From assembly GCA_963732905.1 (NCBI GenBank), contig CAVTBM010000011.1, positions 62,001 to 126,000 of the forward strand: a stretch of DNA of 64,000 bases, in the 5' to 3' direction. Each line of letters starts with the position of its first letter. Positions within the stretch are counted from its first letter, which is position 1. The DNA comes from DASQZK01 sp963732905 (lineage in GTDB: Bacteria > Bacteroidota > Bacteroidia > Bacteroidales > GCA-2748055). This document shows positions 1 to 9,451 of this stretch, one piece after another. Position numbers and translations under genes: made by a program. Under the pieces are notes generated by a model that had not been told where the DNA came from, did no database searches, and saw only the letters and a list, made by a program, of their open reading frames with translations.

Positions 1-949
1 TTGTATCATCCCCACAACATTCCTGGTCGCCGGGAGGATAGACTCCAGTATACCCGCCTCCCGCAGGACTCCGTCCAACGTGTCTCCGGTGAGCGGATAA
101 CTGCACCGACGGACCGAAATACGTACGCTGGTCATTCCGTTTGTCGCGCTGGTCGGCATCCCTCAGATCCTTGTATCCCCCGGGAATACTGAACATATCG
201 TCCTTTGATTCGACAAGCCGAAGATCCGAGACCGTAAAGGAAGACATCTTTTCCCAGGTCTGCATGCCTCTTTCCATAAACACTTCGCCTTTCACCGGGA
301 TGCCTGTTTCAGCCACAGCCGAAAGATCGAGACCGGCTTTGCTCATCCGGTCACTACACCCGATAAGCATGCAGGCAGCTTCCTGCCTGAATGGGGCCCA
401 CTGTTCGCCGGTGTCGAGTTCCAGAAGATATTTCAGTTTAAAGGGAGCCGTGACCACAATTTCTGCGACCGCATTTCCTGCCTTCTGATCCTTTCTAATT
501 CCGGCCTTTCCGGTCAATCTTTCAGCAAAGCCAAGAGCGGTCATGCTGCTATCAGGCATCCTGAGAAAGGTCTTACTGGTCTTATCGCAAAACAGGAAGC
601 CGTTGGCCTTGTCTGTTATATAAATAAAGTTCTCCCCGTGAATGCTCTTCCCGTTACATTCAACCCTGGAATTTTCTGCAGACAGTAAGACTGCCAGATT
701 GCCTTCCGGCGTATCATGAGCAAAAACCTGATGGTTGCGTGTTAGCGATCGGATGTAATCAAGCTGGTTCGTCTCGGCTGAAAATTCAACATTAAAAGAT
801 AAGACATGCTTCCCGACGGCCGTTGAAGGTTTCCAGGCTTTCAGGGCGGGTTGAAGGATGCAATCTTTCATTGAGTCATACGAATGTTTCTCCATGAAGT
901 CCCCAAAAACCTCATGAGGGAGCTGTTGTTCCGGTGATGTTGCTTTCAT
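1..949 (-). CDS. Unrecognised protein, 3' end cut by the window edge
   Basis: A long open frame on the minus strand starts at the ATG at 947-949 (MKATSPEQQLPHEVFGDF) and stays open to base 1, giving at least 316 codons. No signal peptide or membrane segment is visible at the start. The middle contains alternating beta-type stretches and the later part has TVSDLRL...DDMFSIPGGY, which loosely recalls tails of DUF4412-like proteins, but I do not recognise the family. From about base 159 a second minus-strand frame, shifted by one base and starting with its own ATG, also stays open and reads more like protein (LTGDTLDGVLREAGILESIL) than the first frame does there. The gene may therefore be frame-shifted near base 120-160, or a second gene may begin there. 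Confidence 0.55.
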   Translation of the reverse strand, partial: MKATSPEQQLPHEVFGDFMEKHSYDSMKDCILQPALKAWKPSTAVGKHVLSFNVEFSAETNQLDYIRSLTRNHQVFAHDTPEGNLAVLLSAENSRVECNGKSIHGENFIYITDKANGFLFCDKTSKTFLRMPDSSMTALGFAERLTGKAGIRKDQKAGNAVAEIVVTAPFKLKYLLELDTGEQWAPFRQEAACMLIGCSDRMSKAGLDLSAVAETGIPVKGEVFMERGMQTWEKMSSFTVSDLRLVESKDDMFSIPGGYKDLRDADQRDKRNDQRTYFGPSVQLSAHRRHVGRSPAGGGYTGVYPPGDQECCGDDT

Positions 950-1379
950 AATGATAGTTTTAGTTGTTTTAAAACTGGTCGGACCCTGCATAATGTCCGC
1001 GACTTATAACAAGTCTCATCAACAGGTATTTCTGTAAAAAGTTAATAAGGAATCCTGATGTTATTCCACATAACATCAAAGAGAAATCGTTCAGGCAGGA
1101 AGGCAAATATATTACATTGGTAAGCTGAAAGTCAAGGTTATAAGCGACTTTCTTGCAGTTTTCGGGTCCGTAATGGCATTTATATCCATTTCACAAAGTA
1201 AAACGGGAAAAATTTCGGGTAAGGATCAGCTTTGAGGTTAAGTTCATGACCATAACGTTTTTGATTTTCAAATCCCTTCCTCACACTCTTTCCATTTATT
1301 CACCAGTCATCCCCCCGCCTCTTTCGTTTCTTCAAAATATTACCTTTGTAAATTATAAAATAACTGAAAAATCATCTTC
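950..1379. other. Divergent intergenic region with a candidate promoter
   Basis: No gene is seen between the divergent starts at 949 and 1380. TACCTTTG at 1341-1348 matches the Bacteroidota -7 element TAnnTTTG and lies about 30 bases before the start at 1380. No clear -33 element is seen upstream of it. Confidence 0.4.
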
Positions 1380-2768
1380 ATGATAAGGAAAACTATAACC
1401 ATCCTGCTTTTCTTCAGTCTGATGATTGCCGGGCTGTCCTGTACGCATCGTCCTTCCCCCGGACTCATTCTCCACCCGGTGAAGGGATCGGCATGGCAGG
1501 TACAGGTCACCGATACCGATGGTGACGGCCATGACGAACTGGTCTATTCGACCTATGGAGGAAAGGTTTACTGCCAGAATCCATCTGATGACCGTATCCT
1601 CTGGTCTTACGATCCTGGCAGCTTTGTTTTTGACCTGAAGGTAGCTGACCTTGACGGGGACGGTCGGTCTGAGATCCTTACTGCCGGTTCTGATGGCCGG
1701 CTGACCTGCATTGACCACCATGGGAAGCTGAAGTGGAGATTCGATACCCCCTTACCGTTGTACAATGTGATATGCGGCCATTTCACCGGCACAAACACCC
1801 TTTCTGTCGCATGTGGTGGTATCAGCCGGGAAGTATATCTGCTGGATAAGGATGGAAGGCTTATCGCAAGATCCGGAAAAACGGGGCGGCTGGTGCATCG
1901 TATGGCTGCCGGTAACCTCGATGACGATCCCCTGGACGAGATCTTTGTAATGACAGATAAAATGCAGGCGGCATGCATGAGCTTCAGGGATGGTAAGCTT
2001 CTAACAGACTGGGAAAAGCCATTGAAAGTACCGGAGAAATATATCAACTGGGAAAACCCCGGCGGATATTTCTATGTTTTCTCAGTGAAGATCGATGACC
2101 TGGATGGTGATGGCACCAACGAGATCATCATGGGTGACACCTATTTCAATAAGCAGGCTGTGATGGTAACCGACAACCGGGCACGGCCGCTATGGGTCAG
2201 CACTGAAGAAAATTTCATCCAGCCTGACAAATACAGGAATACAGATTTTTACAGCACTGCTTTCGTTGAAACGGCCGACCTCAACAACAATAGTCAGGGT
2301 AAAGAGATCCTCTCCGTTGCCGGGGGGACGTTAAGAGTGTATGATCATTACGGGAATATCCTTTCCCAGGCAATGGCCACGACAGGGTTTACAGACCTGA
2401 AGGTTTCAGACGGTTCCGCCTGGCTCGGATCTTCACCCAACGGCGACGAAACCGTTTACCAGCTCAGGCTTCAGCCCGGCTTCGAGAGCACGTTCCGTTC
2501 GATTGAAAGAGCCGGAATGGTAAGGGATATCGGAGTCACCATCGACAGCATAAGGGTCCGTGCCAGCAGACTGAACATGGACAGTCTTCATACCGGGCGG
2601 GATTACGAGGTAATCCCCGGATTCCGCTTCAGTATGGGAAAGAGTGGTTCGGCTGAATGGCAAAGACAGACAGACTGGTGGAGATCCATCTTTCCCTACG
2701 GAAAATATAAGACTTGCCAGTTCGGTCAAAGTGATCGAGAAGGATCCGCCGCTAAATGCTTCCGGTGA
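1380..2768 (+). CDS. Secreted FG-GAP/VCBS-type beta-propeller protein, N-terminal half of a split gene
   Basis: The product begins with a hydrophobic leader ending in LSC (Cys21), so it is exported and possibly lipid-anchored, although the lipobox is not canonical. Calcium-binding FG-GAP motifs of the DxDGDG type recur near residues 46 (DTDGDG), 89 (DLDGDG) and 239 (DLDGDG), as in a beta-propeller. The last 40 or so residues lose this character, and the frame stops at 2768 inside another long frame that begins around 2644. The two frames differ by one base and read together as one protein of about 928 residues. A single-base insertion near the AAAA run at 2702-2706 would explain this. A propeller followed by a large C-terminal domain at this total length recalls lambda-carrageenases (GH150); that is a tentative inference. 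Confidence 0.75.
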   Translation: MIRKTITILLFFSLMIAGLSCTHRPSPGLILHPVKGSAWQVQVTDTDGDGHDELVYSTYGGKVYCQNPSDDRILWSYDPGSFVFDLKVADLDGDGRSEILTAGSDGRLTCIDHHGKLKWRFDTPLPLYNVICGHFTGTNTLSVACGGISREVYLLDKDGRLIARSGKTGRLVHRMAAGNLDDDPLDEIFVMTDKMQAACMSFRDGKLLTDWEKPLKVPEKYINWENPGGYFYVFSVKIDDLDGDGTNEIIMGDTYFNKQAVMVTDNRARPLWVSTEENFIQPDKYRNTDFYSTAFVETADLNNNSQGKEILSVAGGTLRVYDHYGNILSQAMATTGFTDLKVSDGSAWLGSSPNGDETVYQLRLQPGFESTFRSIERAGMVRDIGVTIDSIRVRASRLNMDSLHTGRDYEVIPGFRFSMGKSGSAEWQRQTDWWRSIFPYGKYKTCQFGQSDREGSAAKCFR

Positions 2769-4164
2769 ACCCTGGTCGGAGCAGAGATGGAAGATCGATG
2801 CCATCAATGGCACCATGAGCATTGACAGTATCCTGAAGATTGCCGAATATATCGAAGAGAACAAGATTCCCACGGTTTTCTATATCGGTCATTCGGTGAT
2901 GCCTTTCATCACACTGGAAACCGCTTATAAAATTGCCCTGACTGCACCTCATTACTGTCTTGGTTTCAGAACGGCAGAAGATGAAGATTTCGGGAGGATA
3001 CCGGATTATATGCAACAGTACTTCGCTCCCCTGAGCCACTTCTGTGCCCGGCACGGGATGGAATTTTCCACCACGAACAAAAACGCATGGTGGGCAGCTG
3101 TTACCGCCTATCCGGAGGTGGCGCAATACCTGTTTACCGATGATACAAAAAAGACACTGAGTGCCTCGACCGAGGACTCCAATTCGCGCACACCGGAGAT
3201 CAACCTGATGGCACGGTACGGGCTTTATCTTGCCGGTGAAGTTAACGGGTTAACTGTAAATGTTCACCAGGATATGTTCTCCTTCAACCGGTTTTTTCAA
3301 TGGGAATACCCGAAACACGGCCATCCTTTCCTGCGCCTGATGATGGCACACACCCTTCTGGGAGGCAGAAGTTACAACCTGAGAATCCCCTACAAATATA
3401 AAGACAGCAATGGTGATATAGCTTTTACCAGGCTCGGGGAAGAAAGCGTGGAGCCGTTTATGGAACTTTTAGGAAAAGGCATTGTTTTTTGTCCCCGTCC
3501 AGATGAAATAGCCGGGACATCGGAAATCGGAATCGCTTTTGAACCTCCCTCCGGGAAATGGCTGAAGGATGCTATTAACGGCCATTCGCCCGAGACCTGG
3601 GAAGCCGACAGCGAAATGCAACATGCCATTATACCATTTAACGGCTGTGAATGGGGTATGACACCAACCCCCGGCTTCGCCATGCAGAAGGTGCTTTTCC
3701 ATAAGGACAGGCAATTCGGCCTTTTCATCCCACCCACACCATACGGGCTTGTCCCAATCATGCCGGCTAATCAGGACCTTCGCCGGGCGGCAGGAGTGAA
3801 TCGCTGGATCCACACCGACGGGATCTATCTTTGGGAAGATGAGAATCATAAAATGACGGGGCAGGACGCTGCTGATTTTCTTAAAAATATTTTTGAAGAA
3901 GCAGCAAAAAACCTGGCATTCAGGACGTCAGGGGATGACGTTTTCACACAGGTGCTGAAACTCCGGGACGGACAGTACCGCCTTTTCCTTATCGATCCCG
4001 GATGGCTTGACCCTGCCGACAGACAGGTCATTATTTTCAATCAGACACATCACTCCTGCAGGTTGAAGGATGTGCTAACAGGTGAAGAAACCGTTGCCTC
4101 TGCAACCGGAAATTTTAAGGTAAAGATCCCGGCCGGCGCATTCAGGATTCTCGAAACATTTTGA
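2644..4164 (+). CDS. C-terminal half of the split gene; putative polysaccharide-degrading domain
   Basis: This open frame of 506 codons overlaps the tail of the preceding FG-GAP frame and has no convincing start of its own; genuine coding character begins near 2703 (IRLASSVKVIEKDPPLN). It has no signal peptide, as expected for the second half of one gene. The sequence is rich in aromatic residues and contains ENKIPTVFYIGHSVMP and a domain with conserved-looking HGHPFLR and TDGIYLWEDE segments. I do not recognise a catalytic motif with certainty. The layout of N-terminal propeller plus about 500 residues resembles lambda-carrageenase-like proteins, and GH5, GH43-like and GH78 genes elsewhere in the window make a glycan role reasonable. 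Whether the frame break is biological or an assembly error cannot be judged here. Confidence 0.65.
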   Translation: MVRLNGKDRQTGGDPSFPTENIRLASSVKVIEKDPPLNASGEPWSEQRWKIDAINGTMSIDSILKIAEYIEENKIPTVFYIGHSVMPFITLETAYKIALTAPHYCLGFRTAEDEDFGRIPDYMQQYFAPLSHFCARHGMEFSTTNKNAWWAAVTAYPEVAQYLFTDDTKKTLSASTEDSNSRTPEINLMARYGLYLAGEVNGLTVNVHQDMFSFNRFFQWEYPKHGHPFLRLMMAHTLLGGRSYNLRIPYKYKDSNGDIAFTRLGEESVEPFMELLGKGIVFCPRPDEIAGTSEIGIAFEPPSGKWLKDAINGHSPETWEADSEMQHAIIPFNGCEWGMTPTPGFAMQKVLFHKDRQFGLFIPPTPYGLVPIMPANQDLRRAAGVNRWIHTDGIYLWEDENHKMTGQDAADFLKNIFEEAAKNLAFRTSGDDVFTQVLKLRDGQYRLFLIDPGWLDPADRQVIIFNQTHHSCRLKDVLTGEETVASATGNFKVKIPAGAFRILETF

Positions 4165-4317
4165 ATATGCAGGGAGCGGATGAAGGTGAAAATATGTACT
4201 AAAATTTTAAACTTACCCAACAATCTGAAACGTTATGGGGTTTTATTTAGTTGAATGGTGACGCATGGAATGTTAAACCCGTTTTACCCTTGAAACCTGT
4301 CAACTGAAAAAAGACCA

Positions 4318-7179
4318 ATGGCTCTAAGAAACTCTGGGAAAGAACAACAAAAATGGTCCAGGATTAATTCGCTGCTTCATAAACTCCGGTCTGATATCCC
4401 TGAAAACGAAACCCTTAAAGACCTGGAAAGGGAATTGTATCAACTTTCTCAGCCTTATAACATCCGGGAAGAACAGGATAACCACCTCTCACAAAATCTA
4501 CCGGTTATCTCTGAAATACTTAAGCCCCTGGGATTAGCTTCCCTGGAAGTAAACCAGGATTTCAGTATCCTGAAAAGTAACGAAAATGCGTTACGTATTA
4601 TAGGCATAGGTCAGGGCAAAGCCGGTGGGTATAATTTCTTGAATCTTATTCTTCCCGAATACAGGGATTTGTTCAAAAACAGGGTTGCCTACCTTCTGAA
4701 ATCAGAAAATCCCCAGGCGGTTCGCATAACCATAACCGACAGCACAGATAAAATCCACAGCCTTTTTCTTTACCTTACAATCCCTGAACCTAAGGGAGAA
4801 GAGTTAAGGATCAGAATACGGTTTATTGATTTTGAGGAATTACTGCATCATCTGTTTCCCCGGCTCGTAAAAGATGCCGATATCTTTGGCACCTCCGGAT
4901 CGCATTCCCTTTCACTGGTTTATGAACTCGATAACCAGGGCCGTTTTCTGAAGGTAAACCAGACTTTCGAGGAAGTTCTCGGATATAAGGCTTCCGAAGT
5001 TATCGGTTTAAAATATGACACATTCATCCATCCCTCAGAAAAACCCGGACAAATCCTCGAATTTAACGACCTTACAAAAAATGAAAATCTTTCCATTAAA
5101 AATTACCGGATCAGACATAAATCCGGCTACTGGAAAATTTTTAACTGTACTTCATTCATCAGCTTAAGAGAAAACGGGGAAAAATCCGTAGTCATCATTT
5201 CCGACGAGATCCTGAACGGTTTGCATTCTGAGGCTGAAATTAAAAGGGTTAAACTGTACCAGGACATTATTTTCAACCATCTTCAGGGAATGGATGTGCT
5301 CCTGATTGATAAAGATATGCGTTTTCTTTACTCCGCCGGGCATGAAAAGAACCGATTTAACCTCAGCGATGAGGACTTTACCGGAAAGTCATTCCATGAA
5401 GTCCTGACGCCCCGCGTACGAAAAACATTGTTACCCGTTCTGGAGGCAGCCCTGGAAGGCCGGTCCCTCAGTAAAGTGAACCGGTATTCGGGGCAGATCT
5501 TTGAAATTTTTGCAAGCCCGGTGAAGAGTCAGAACGGTGAAATCCTGGCAGTGGCAGTCACAATCAAAAATATCACCCGGGAAAAAGCAGACAAGGCTCA
5601 GTTGCGAAAAGCCAAACGGGAAGCTTTGGCCGCGGACAAAGCCAAGTCACTTTTCCTGGCCTCAATGAGCCATGAGATCAGAACACCACTGAATACCATC
5701 ATCGGTTTTGCAAACCAGTTGTCCAAAACCGGCCTTGACGCAGAACAGAAAAAATATGTCCGGCTGATACAGGATTCTTCAGACCATCTCATCAACGTGG
5801 TCAATGAACTGCTCATCATCTTCAAAATCGGTATGGGAAAGGTTTTTATCGATGAAAAACCCTTCAGCGTAAGGGAACTCTTTAGTGAGATCGGAGAAAT
5901 CTTCAGGCCGGAAGCCGGAAACAAATCGATCAGGTTTGAATTATCTGTCTCACAGAAAGTCCCTGAAATGATCATCGGGGATCCTTTCAGGGTAAAGCAG
6001 GTCCTGATGAACATCACCGGGAATGCAGTGAAATTTACTGAACAAGGATTTGTCAGGCTTACATGTGACGTTGCGGAAGACAAAAAAAGGAAGGTCATCC
6101 TTGCCTTCACGATTGAAGATACCGGTATAGGTATTCCTGCAGAGGAGGTGTCATATATCTTTGATGAATTCAGGCAGGCGCAAAATCTGGAAGACAAACA
6201 ACAGAACGGGACCGGGCTCGGCCTCACGATCTCAAAGAAACTTGTCGAACTGCAAAAAGGGAAAATCCATGTGAAGAGCATACTTAACAAAGGAACGACG
6301 TTCACCGTGCAGCAACCCTTTTTGAAATCAAACAGGAAGATCATCCCGGCTTTACAAAACTCCTTTAATCTCAAACATAAGCTTCTTGCAGGAAAACGTC
6401 TTTTGCTTGTCGACGATGACGAACAGAACCTGATGCTGGCAGATGTGGTGTTCAGGGAGTGGGGTTTACACTACGATACCACCTCAAATGCGCATGACGG
6501 TTTCGAACTTTCAATGATCAACAAATATGATATCATTATGCTCGATATCCATATGCCGAAGATCAGCGGCATGGAGCTGATGCGGATGATCCGGCAGGAT
6601 CCCAAAAATCCAAACCGCGAAACGAAAATGATCACCATTACCGCTAACATCCTGCGAAGCGACCTTAAGAAATATCTGAACAACGGTTTTGATGGTTACA
6701 TACTTAAACCATTCAGGGAGAATGAATTGTATAACAAAATATGCAATATTCTCAACATCGGAAAAGAGACTGCAGAAACAGAAATGCAGAATGAACATCC
6801 TGAGCATTTTGAAGAGACGAACCACAACCATATGAATTACAGTCTGTCAGAACTCAAAGCCGCAGCCAAAGGAGATCGTGACTTCATCAACCGGATGATC
6901 CAGACCTTCTTTAAAAATACGAGGAATTCCGTTAGTATCATCGAAAATTCCCTTGCAGAAAAAAACTGGAAAGAAATCGGAGAGGCTGCACATAAAATGA
7001 TCACTGCTTTTCGTTACTTTAAATGCCATAAGATCGTGGAAAATCTTTTGGCCATCGAAACCAAAACGTTGTATACCGGGGAATTTACATCAATACCCGA
7101 ACTGGTTAATGAAACCATACCTTTAATTGATAAAACACTGGAAAATATAAACAAAGAATTCAATTTTCAGACAATTTAA
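4318..7179 (+). CDS. Hybrid sensor histidine kinase with PAS domains, receiver and HPt
   Basis: This 953-residue phosphorelay kinase has no evident membrane segment, so it is probably cytoplasmic. PAS-like regions lie near residues 70-160, 195-300 (with FEEVLGYKASEVIG) and 325-420. The HisKA dimerisation helix carries SMSHEIRTPLN with phospho-accepting His452. The ATPase domain shows the N box near 562 (NITGNAVKFTE), G1 near 601 (DTGIGIP) and G2 near 633 (GTGLGL). A receiver follows with acidic pocket Asp699-701, phospho-acceptor Asp743 and Lys797. The C-terminal domain looks like an HPt module with His892 in EAAHKMITAF. All four relay stations are therefore in one chain. The next gene is an NtrC-type regulator, the likely end receiver. 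The ATG at 4318 follows 150 bases of non-coding DNA. Confidence 0.93.
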   Translation: MALRNSGKEQQKWSRINSLLHKLRSDIPENETLKDLERELYQLSQPYNIREEQDNHLSQNLPVISEILKPLGLASLEVNQDFSILKSNENALRIIGIGQGKAGGYNFLNLILPEYRDLFKNRVAYLLKSENPQAVRITITDSTDKIHSLFLYLTIPEPKGEELRIRIRFIDFEELLHHLFPRLVKDADIFGTSGSHSLSLVYELDNQGRFLKVNQTFEEVLGYKASEVIGLKYDTFIHPSEKPGQILEFNDLTKNENLSIKNYRIRHKSGYWKIFNCTSFISLRENGEKSVVIISDEILNGLHSEAEIKRVKLYQDIIFNHLQGMDVLLIDKDMRFLYSAGHEKNRFNLSDEDFTGKSFHEVLTPRVRKTLLPVLEAALEGRSLSKVNRYSGQIFEIFASPVKSQNGEILAVAVTIKNITREKADKAQLRKAKREALAADKAKSLFLASMSHEIRTPLNTIIGFANQLSKTGLDAEQKKYVRLIQDSSDHLINVVNELLIIFKIGMGKVFIDEKPFSVRELFSEIGEIFRPEAGNKSIRFELSVSQKVPEMIIGDPFRVKQVLMNITGNAVKFTEQGFVRLTCDVAEDKKRKVILAFTIEDTGIGIPAEEVSYIFDEFRQAQNLEDKQQNGTGLGLTISKKLVELQKGKIHVKSILNKGTTFTVQQPFLKSNRKIIPALQNSFNLKHKLLAGKRLLLVDDDEQNLMLADVVFREWGLHYDTTSNAHDGFELSMINKYDIIMLDIHMPKISGMELMRMIRQDPKNPNRETKMITITANILRSDLKKYLNNGFDGYILKPFRENELYNKICNILNIGKETAETEMQNEHPEHFEETNHNHMNYSLSELKAAAKGDRDFINRMIQTFFKNTRNSVSIIENSLAEKNWKEIGEAAHKMITAFRYFKCHKIVENLLAIETKTLYTGEFTSIPELVNETIPLIDKTLENINKEFNFQTI

Positions 7180-7262
7180 AAGACTAAATCGTCTGAATTT
7201 TAGAAAAAAGCAGTAACTTGTATGCGCTTTGTTATTCATTTTTGCAAGACAAGAACCGGGAA

Positions 7263-8615
7263 ATGAACAGAATATTAATTATTGACGATGACACCTTTAT
7301 CTGCAATATCCTTGAGAAGCTCCTTTCTGATGATGGCTTTAAGGTTGAATCTGCCTTTTCGGCATCGAGTGCTGATAAATTTCTAAAGAAAACCAAATAC
7401 GACCTTGTTATTTGTGATTTCCGGCTTCCCGACAGTGACGGTATTAAAATGCTGGAAAAGATCAAAGGATATAACCCTGAGACTTCGGTCATCATCATCA
7501 CTGCTTATGCCGATGTGCGCGTAGCTGTTAAACTGATGAAGATGGGTGCTTCCGACTATGTTACCAAACCTCTGCAGCAGGATGAACTGCTGGAGATCGT
7601 AAACAAAACGATCACAAGGAGAAAAAGTGACAGCCGGGAGACATTTCCTGAAAATTCATTTATCATGGGTCAGAGCCAGACTATAAAGAATGTCATGCGT
7701 CTGGCCGAAACGGTCGCCCCAACCGACCTGGCCGTAATCATCGAGGGTGAGACAGGTTCGGGTAAAGAGTATATTGCCAGGTATATCCATTCCCGCAGTC
7801 CCAGAAAAAACCATCCCTTTGTGGCACTTGATTGCGGTGCCATTCCTAAGGACCTGGCAAATAGTGAGCTCTTTGGGCATATCAAAGGATCTTTTACCGG
7901 CGCGATAAAGGATAAAACGGGTGTATTTGAAGAAGCCCACGGAGGCACACTCTTTCTCGATGAAATTGGGAACCTCTCGTACGACATACAGGTTAAACTC
8001 CTGCGATCCCTGCAGGAAAAATCGATTACCCGCCTTGGCGATACCAAAAACAGGCATGTTGATGTCCGCATTATCTCCGCCACCAACGAAAACCTTATCA
8101 GGGAAGTAGAACAGAATAATTTCAGGGAAGACCTGTACCACCGCCTCAATGAATTTAAAATCCAACTTCCGCCGCTTCGTGAACGGACAGATGATATCAT
8201 GATCTTTGCAGACTATTTCATTAAAATGGCAAATACTCGTCTGAACAAGGATATCCAGGGTATTGAAGATAGGCTTATCCCTGTCCTGAAAAAATACCCC
8301 TGGTACGGTAATCTTCGGGAACTCCGGAACGTAGTCAACAGAGCCGTGCTGATGTCAACCAACAGTCATATCGACTTCAGTTGCCTCCCACCCGACATCA
8401 TCCATCATGAACAGCATGCCGAGGTGGAACTCGTCGAAACATTCACCGAAGAAGGAACGAACCGGCTTAAAGATGCCTCCAATGAGTTTGAAAAACAACT
8501 GATTATCAATACACTCAAAGAAACAAATTTCAATAAATCGAAAGCCGCCAGACTGCTGAAAATCGACCGTAAAACTCTCTATAATAAAATCAAACAGTAT
8601 AATATCAATGTGTGA
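7263..8615 (+). CDS. NtrC-family sigma-54-dependent response regulator
   Basis: The start chosen is the ATG at 7263 (MNRILIIDDD) because the receiver fold begins directly there; an in-frame ATG at 7218 would add 15 unrelated residues. The receiver has Asp8-10 and phospho-acceptor Asp52. The AAA+ domain has Walker A GETGSGKE (162-169), Walker B in GGTLFLDEIG, and a sigma-54 contact loop reading GSFTGA (209-214) instead of the usual GAFTGA. The C-terminus is a Fis-type helix-turn-helix (NKSKAARLLKIDRKTLYNKI). The gene follows the hybrid kinase by 83 bases, so the two likely form one signalling unit. It should activate sigma-54 promoters; the targets cannot be told from the window. Confidence 0.94.
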   Translation: MNRILIIDDDTFICNILEKLLSDDGFKVESAFSASSADKFLKKTKYDLVICDFRLPDSDGIKMLEKIKGYNPETSVIIITAYADVRVAVKLMKMGASDYVTKPLQQDELLEIVNKTITRRKSDSRETFPENSFIMGQSQTIKNVMRLAETVAPTDLAVIIEGETGSGKEYIARYIHSRSPRKNHPFVALDCGAIPKDLANSELFGHIKGSFTGAIKDKTGVFEEAHGGTLFLDEIGNLSYDIQVKLLRSLQEKSITRLGDTKNRHVDVRIISATNENLIREVEQNNFREDLYHRLNEFKIQLPPLRERTDDIMIFADYFIKMANTRLNKDIQGIEDRLIPVLKKYPWYGNLRELRNVVNRAVLMSTNSHIDFSCLPPDIIHHEQHAEVELVETFTEEGTNRLKDASNEFEKQLIINTLKETNFNKSKAARLLKIDRKTLYNKIKQYNINV

Positions 8616-8881
8616 AGGACTCTCTCTCTAATCCCTTCCTTCATCTTCTCCCCTTGTTAAAATTCAGAATCTTTGGCTTGCCCGGTTGTGGTTGGTATGG
8701 ATATTGATCCACGGTTTGAAGATCACACCGACAGCTTTGGCTAACCCAGTTCATCTAAAAATAATGAGACTGACAAAGCATGAGTTATTTTGGATGCTGT
8801 AGACAAAGCCGGGAGGAATTATTACGAGGATCGATTGCCGGATTAGTTGAAATCTATTATCATTTCAATAAATAATTCACA

Positions 8882-9286
8882 GTGAAGCACCACAATTTTG
8901 TATTACAGATCGATGATGACCATTTCGTGACCGAAAATCAGAAAATGTTAGCCATGAAGAAGGACCTTTCCAGCTATTTCATGACCATTCATGATGCGGT
9001 CAGAGCACTAAAACTGCTTGAAAACATGGAAATCAACGGGGAAACATTTCCCCGATATATTATTCTTGACCTCAAAATGCCCGGAATGCACGGCATTGAA
9101 TTCCTGGAGGCTTTCGACAACCGGTTCCCCCGTAAAAAATATGAAACCGAAGTGATAGTTGCATCAAGCCATATCTCCCCTGCAGAACTCAATAAGATCA
9201 ATCATTACCTGTTTGTCAGTGACTGTATCACGAAACCCATACCGGAAGATTACGTGGAGAAGCTGATAAACGGGGTCAACGGGTAA
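8882..9286 (+). CDS. Stand-alone receiver-domain protein (CheY-like)
   Basis: This 134-residue protein is a single receiver domain: acidic pocket DDD (residues 11-13), phospho-acceptor Asp63 in ILDLKMPGMHG, a Ser-Ser pair in IVASSHI and the Lys of ITKPIPED. No output domain follows. The start is a GTG at 8882, the only start that keeps the first beta strand (FVLQIDDD) intact. It lies 266 bases after the NtrC-type regulator and may act as a phosphate shuttle or sink for the upstream kinase, which is inference from position. Similar lone receivers are common next to hybrid kinases in Bacteroidota. Confidence 0.85.
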   Translation: MKHHNFVLQIDDDHFVTENQKMLAMKKDLSSYFMTIHDAVRALKLLENMEINGETFPRYIILDLKMPGMHGIEFLEAFDNRFPRKKYETEVIVASSHISPAELNKINHYLFVSDCITKPIPEDYVEKLINGVNG

Positions 9287-9451
9287 TATCTTTCCCATTC
9301 CGTGTGGATGATTCTTCTCACTAACCTGTTTTTTATATCGAAACTCTTTCCATCTTATAATAACTTTTGGGTGATATTGATCATAGTTGCCGTTTGGATT
9401 GTTTAACTCTACTGAGGCACATATTGCTCGGATTTATTCATTCTATTCATT

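Noticed and set aside
5598..6374. 258-codon minus-strand frame opposite the hybrid kinase
   Set aside because: Shadow of the kinase gene; cysteine/serine-rich composition and no domain, whereas the + strand has clear HisKA and HATPase motifs.
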